In this document: positions 5,124 through 7,615 of the stretch, piece after piece | Numbering within the stretch: position 1 is the first letter of the stretch | Layout of the letters: the number at the start of each line of letters is the position of its first letter | Assembly (NCBI GenBank): GCA_013821025.1 | Contig: JACDHN010000119.1 | Location: 1-7,615 of the forward strand | Length of the DNA stretch: 7,615 nt | Direction: 5' to 3' | From: Acidimicrobiia bacterium | GTDB taxonomy: Bacteria > Actinomycetota > Acidimicrobiia > Acidimicrobiales > Ilumatobacteraceae | The notes under the pieces: model-generated | Seen by the model: the letters and a program-made list of their open reading frames with translations, nothing else | Databases searched by the model: none | Told to the model about the DNA's origin: nothing | Made by a program: the position numbers and the translations under genes

Positions 5124-6269
5124 CAGCCCCCCGAGCCGGCGAGCAGGTGGTGGTCGATCCCGATGGCTTCCCTCGGCCTGCTGGCGCTCGGCGCCATCGC
5201 CGTGGCTGGGCTCCTCCCGTCGGAGACGTTCACCGACAAGTCGGTGGTCGACCTCGACGGTCAGGGAACGCATCGGGAGACCACGCCGTTCGCCAGGGTG
5301 CCCGCTTCCGCCGAACCAGTGGGTGACCGGGTGTCGTTCGGCCAGCTGCCCGATTCGGCCAGCCAGTTCCCGACGAACAACGACTTCTACTTCGTCACGG
5401 TGTCCGAGCCGCCACAGACTGCGTTGTCGTGGTTCGTCGGACGCGGCGAGGAGTCGATCGTCTTCATCACCGAGATCGAGAAGTTCGGCCGGTCGACGCC
5501 GAGCGAGCGTCGCCAACGATCCCGTCAGATGATGGCCACCTCGGAGCAGATCGCCCAGTACGTGGCGCTCGAGGCCGCCGGTTACGACGTGGAGTTGGTG
5601 CCTGGCGAGGTGATCGTCGACCAGCTGCTGTGTTTCGAAGTGGGCGCTGACGGTGAGTGCGCCATATCAGCGCCGGCGGACACGGTGCTCGACGCCGGCG
5701 ACGTGTTGGTCTCGGCGGGTGGCACGAAGCTCGACACGCTTGACGACCTGCAACGAGCGCTGGTGGAGCGCAGGCCCGGCGACGTGATCGAGGTCGAGCT
5801 GCGGCGCGGCGAGTCCAACAAGACCGTCGACGTGGAGCTGATCGGAGACCCCGACGACCCGGGTCGCACGCTCGTGGGGTTCCTGCCCGTCGACACGGCC
5901 CGGGTCGAGTTGCCGTTCGAGGTCGACATCGACACCGGTGCGATCGGCGGTCCCTCGGCAGGACTGGCGTTCACCCTGTCGTTGCTCGATCAGCTCACGC
6001 CAGGCGACCTCTCACCCGACGACGTGGCGGTCACCGGCACGATCGGCGTCGAGGGGACGGTCGGGGCCATCGGTGGGCTACCGCAGAAGGTCGAAGCCGT
6101 GAAGATGACCGGCGTCGACGTGTTCCTCGTGCCGGCCTCCCAGGGTGACCTCGACGAGGCCCAGGCCGTCGCCGGGAACGACATCGAGCTGGTCCCCGTG
6201 GCCGATCTCGACGAGGCACTGGCCGCCCTGGAGCGCCTCGGCGGCGATCCGCTCGCCGCCACCGACTGA
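5118..6269 (+). CDS. Membrane-anchored PDZ and Lon-type serine protease (YlbL family)
   Basis: The 383-residue protein has one N-terminal membrane anchor (about 14-34, IPMASLGLLALGAIAVAGLL) with the rest outside the membrane. A YlbL-type region follows (about 50-153, including FYFVTVSEPPQTALSWF and MMATSEQIAQYVALEAAGYD), then a PDZ domain (about 157-245, DAGDVLVSAGG) and a Lon-type peptidase S16 domain (about 253-378). The Ser/Lys dyad is intact: S280 in GGPSAG and K324 in GGLPQK, with spacing within one residue of that in Lon. There is no ATPase domain, as expected for this family. In Bacillus subtilis, YlbL helps degrade the division inhibitor YneA; substrates in actinobacteria are not established. 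The only two cysteines in the protein, C172 and C181, flank an inserted loop in the PDZ domain. ATG 5118 gives a short polar start before the anchor. The DivIVA-like gene follows 81 bases downstream. Confidence 0.92.
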   Translation: MVQPPEPASRWWSIPMASLGLLALGAIAVAGLLPSETFTDKSVVDLDGQGTHRETTPFARVPASAEPVGDRVSFGQLPDSASQFPTNNDFYFVTVSEPPQTALSWFVGRGEESIVFITEIEKFGRSTPSERRQRSRQMMATSEQIAQYVALEAAGYDVELVPGEVIVDQLLCFEVGADGECAISAPADTVLDAGDVLVSAGGTKLDTLDDLQRALVERRPGDVIEVELRRGESNKTVDVELIGDPDDPGRTLVGFLPVDTARVELPFEVDIDTGAIGGPSAGLAFTLSLLDQLTPGDLSPDDVAVTGTIGVEGTVGAIGGLPQKVEAVKMTGVDVFLVPASQGDLDEAQAVAGNDIELVPVADLDEALAALERLGGDPLAATD

Positions 6270-6317
6270 ACAGCATCGCCAGCAACTGAATCGTGCCGTC
6301 ATCGGGTGGATTGCCAC

Positions 6318-6336
6318 CACCGGCGCCGTGCCGGTG
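6318..6336. repeat. 7-base inverted repeat between the protease and DivIVA-like genes
   Basis: CACCGGC (6318-6324) and GCCGGTG (6330-6336) are perfect reverse complements around GCCGT. The repeat ends two bases before the -10 hexamer of the DivIVA-like gene, so it could be an operator. It could also end the protease transcript, though no T-tract follows. A second, 5-base inverted repeat (GGTGG 6305-6309, CCACC 6314-6318) abuts it. Confidence 0.4.
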
Positions 6337-6338
6337 CG

Positions 6339-6344
6339 TACGCT
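6339..6344 (+). promoter_or_regulatory. -10 element of the DivIVA-like gene
   Basis: TACGCT is followed by exactly 6 bases (CCGGTC) and the ATG at 6351. There is no Shine-Dalgarno sequence. A leaderless transcript separate from the protease gene is inferred. Confidence 0.6.
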
Positions 6345-6350
6345 CCGGTC

Positions 6351-7615
6351 ATGGCTGTGTCGTTTCCCCGCCCGGATCCTTCGTCCCCGGCTTCGATCGC
6401 CAGGGCCAACTTCGGCACGGCGCGCAGAGGCTTCGACCAGAACGAGGTGCGTTCATTCTTGGCCCTCGTCGCCGCCGAGATGGCCCGCCTGCGTGAACGC
6501 GAGCAACATCTGGAGGCGGCGCTGCTGGAGGCCAAGGACGCCAACAACGTCTCGTCTGACCTGATCGACGAGGACACTGCCACCAGGCTGCTGGGAGAGG
6601 GGGCGGCTCACATCCTGCACGCCGCCCGCGAGTCGGCAGCATCCGTGAGGTCGAAGGCCGAAGAGGGCGCGTCGACGATCCTGGGCGACGCCACCGGCGA
6701 GGCGACCCGGGTCCGCGAGGAGGCCGAGGTGGAAGCGGCCCGACGCCGTCAAGAGGCAACGGCCGACGCCGAGAATCAGATCAGCATGGCCAAACAGCAA
6801 GGACGCGACATGGTCAACGAGGCGCGCTCGTACCGTGAGCGTGTGCTCAGTGAGCTGTCGCGCCGCCGGGACCTCGCCCGTGCCCAGATCGAACAGCTCA
6901 TCCACGGTCGAGAGCAGCTGCTGGGAACATTCACCCAGGCCAGGGATACCGCCGACAACCTGATCGGCCGGCTGGGTTCCATGGGCGACGCTGCAGCCCC
7001 GTTCGACCTACCGCCTGCTCCACCGGTGCCGCAAGGCGACGCTGGCGGCGAGCTCGACCTCGACGCCGTCGTCGACGAGGAGTTGCGCACTGGCGCCTTC
7101 TTCGACCAGGACGCGTTCGACGAGAAGGGCCCGGTCGAGCCGGCGTTCGGCGACGCTCTCGATGTCATCGCCGACTTGCAGGTGCCCGCCGATTCAGTCG
7201 GCGGTGCGATCGATGACCAGCATGCCGCCTCCAGCTCCGTCTCCGGCTCCGGCTCCGAAGGATCGGGAGGCCGAGTTGTGGAGCTGTTCCCCGGTTCGGC
7301 CGGCGAACGTGACGATGACGGAGATGCTCCCGGCAACGACGCCGCCGGCCACCCATCCGGTGACGAGTCGGACGAGGATGCGACGCAGTCGACCACCGTC
7401 GACAGCTTGTTCGCCAAGCTGCGAGCCGCCAACGTCGACGACGACGCTCCGGCTGGCGCCCCCACCGACGAGCCGACAACACCCGAAGAACTGGCTGCCC
7501 TCCACGACACCACCGAGCTCCCCATCACCGACCCACTCATTCCGAGTGAAGGCCCATCGGCGAACGGATCCACGACAGCAACCCCCTCCTCCGACGCATC
7601 CAGAACGGCGCAAAG
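6351..7615 (+). CDS. DivIVA-domain coiled-coil protein with long acidic tail (3' end outside window)
   Basis: The frame is open for 421 codons from ATG 6351 to the window edge without a stop. Residues 20-37 (NFGTARRGFDQNEVRSFL) match the DivIVA N-terminal signature, F...RGYD..EV..FL, which in DivIVA proteins binds curved membrane. A long coiled coil follows (about 38-208), rich in Ala, Glu and Arg with a repeating pattern such as HAARESAASVRSKAEEGAST. From about 212 on the protein is Pro-, Asp-, Ser- and Gly-rich and likely disordered. Two short hydrophobic islands stand out in it: VVELFPG (309-315) and VDSLFAKLRA (350-359), which could be docking motifs. Actinobacterial DivIVA proteins (Wag31, SepIVA) organise polar growth or septation, so a scaffold role at poles or septum is likely but not proven. 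Third-position G/C bias along the whole frame argues that the antisense frames here are shadows. Confidence 0.88.
   Translation, partial: MAVSFPRPDPSSPASIARANFGTARRGFDQNEVRSFLALVAAEMARLREREQHLEAALLEAKDANNVSSDLIDEDTATRLLGEGAAHILHAARESAASVRSKAEEGASTILGDATGEATRVREEAEVEAARRRQEATADAENQISMAKQQGRDMVNEARSYRERVLSELSRRRDLARAQIEQLIHGREQLLGTFTQARDTADNLIGRLGSMGDAAAPFDLPPAPPVPQGDAGGELDLDAVVDEELRTGAFFDQDAFDEKGPVEPAFGDALDVIADLQVPADSVGGAIDDQHAASSSVSGSGSEGSGGRVVELFPGSAGERDDDGDAPGNDAAGHPSGDESDEDATQSTTVDSLFAKLRAANVDDDAPAGAPTDEPTTPEELAALHDTTELPITDPLIPSEGPSANGSTTATPSSDASRTAQ

Noticed and set aside
5108..5239. Upstream extension of the small membrane protein by 44 codons, to ATG 5239
   Set aside because: It would run antisense to the signal anchor of the protease, and the added residues have no hydrophobic or domain character. 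GTG 5107 directly precedes the first helix.
6776..7573. Minus-strand open frame of 265 codons, Ser-rich
   Set aside because: It is the antisense shadow of the acidic tail of the DivIVA-like gene: GAC/GAG and GGC codons read backwards give Ser, Val and Pro. The plus strand carries the DivIVA signature and an unbroken frame from a good start.

Overview
The window reads as a high-GC actinobacterial chromosome, most likely from class Acidimicrobiia (Ilumatobacter-like). This is inferred from gene content and protein style: a PAC2-family protein, a YlbL-type PDZ/Lon protease, a DivIVA-like coiled-coil protein with a long acidic tail, strong G/C bias at third codon positions, and apparently leaderless genes. 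I saw no insertion sequence, phage gene, CRISPR array, tRNA or rRNA. It looks like a compact housekeeping region, not an island.

Layout, left to right. A lipoprotein gene on the minus strand is cut by the left edge (1-80). A 63-base divergent promoter region follows, then glnD on the plus strand (144-2495). Next is a Nudix hydrolase with the N-terminal helper domain (2526-3242) under its own promoter. A 162-base convergent gap (3243-3404) holds a set of GTGAGCGC-type repeats in both orientations. A PAC2-family gene on the minus strand (3405-4268) lies head to head with a GNAT acetyltransferase (4296-4751). The acetyltransferase converges, 11 bases apart, on a small two-helix membrane protein (4763-5107, minus). 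That gene is head to head, 10 bases apart, with a PDZ plus Lon-type Ser/Lys protease (5118-6269). The window ends inside a DivIVA-like gene (6351 to beyond 7615).

The genes do not form one operon: strand order is - + + - + - + +, and each gene has its own candidate promoter. The clearest functional themes are nitrogen control (GlnD and its PII partner, which is not in the window) and the cell envelope or division (membrane-anchored protease next to a DivIVA-like scaffold). The other genes are a nucleotide-diphosphate hydrolase, an acetyltransferase of unknown substrate and a PAC2 protein of unresolved role.

The strongest pattern beyond the genes is promoter geometry. Five of eight genes have a TANNNT hexamer ending 6 or 7 bases before the start codon, and four of these have no recognisable Shine-Dalgarno sequence at all in that stretch. 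This places transcription starts on, or within a base of, the start codon. Two further genes have the hexamer 10 bases away, and one (the protease) has a short leader with AGGA. I found no convincing undescribed multi-gene system. The convergent-gap repeat, the interlocked divergent promoters and the protease/DivIVA neighbourhood are the items most worth following up.
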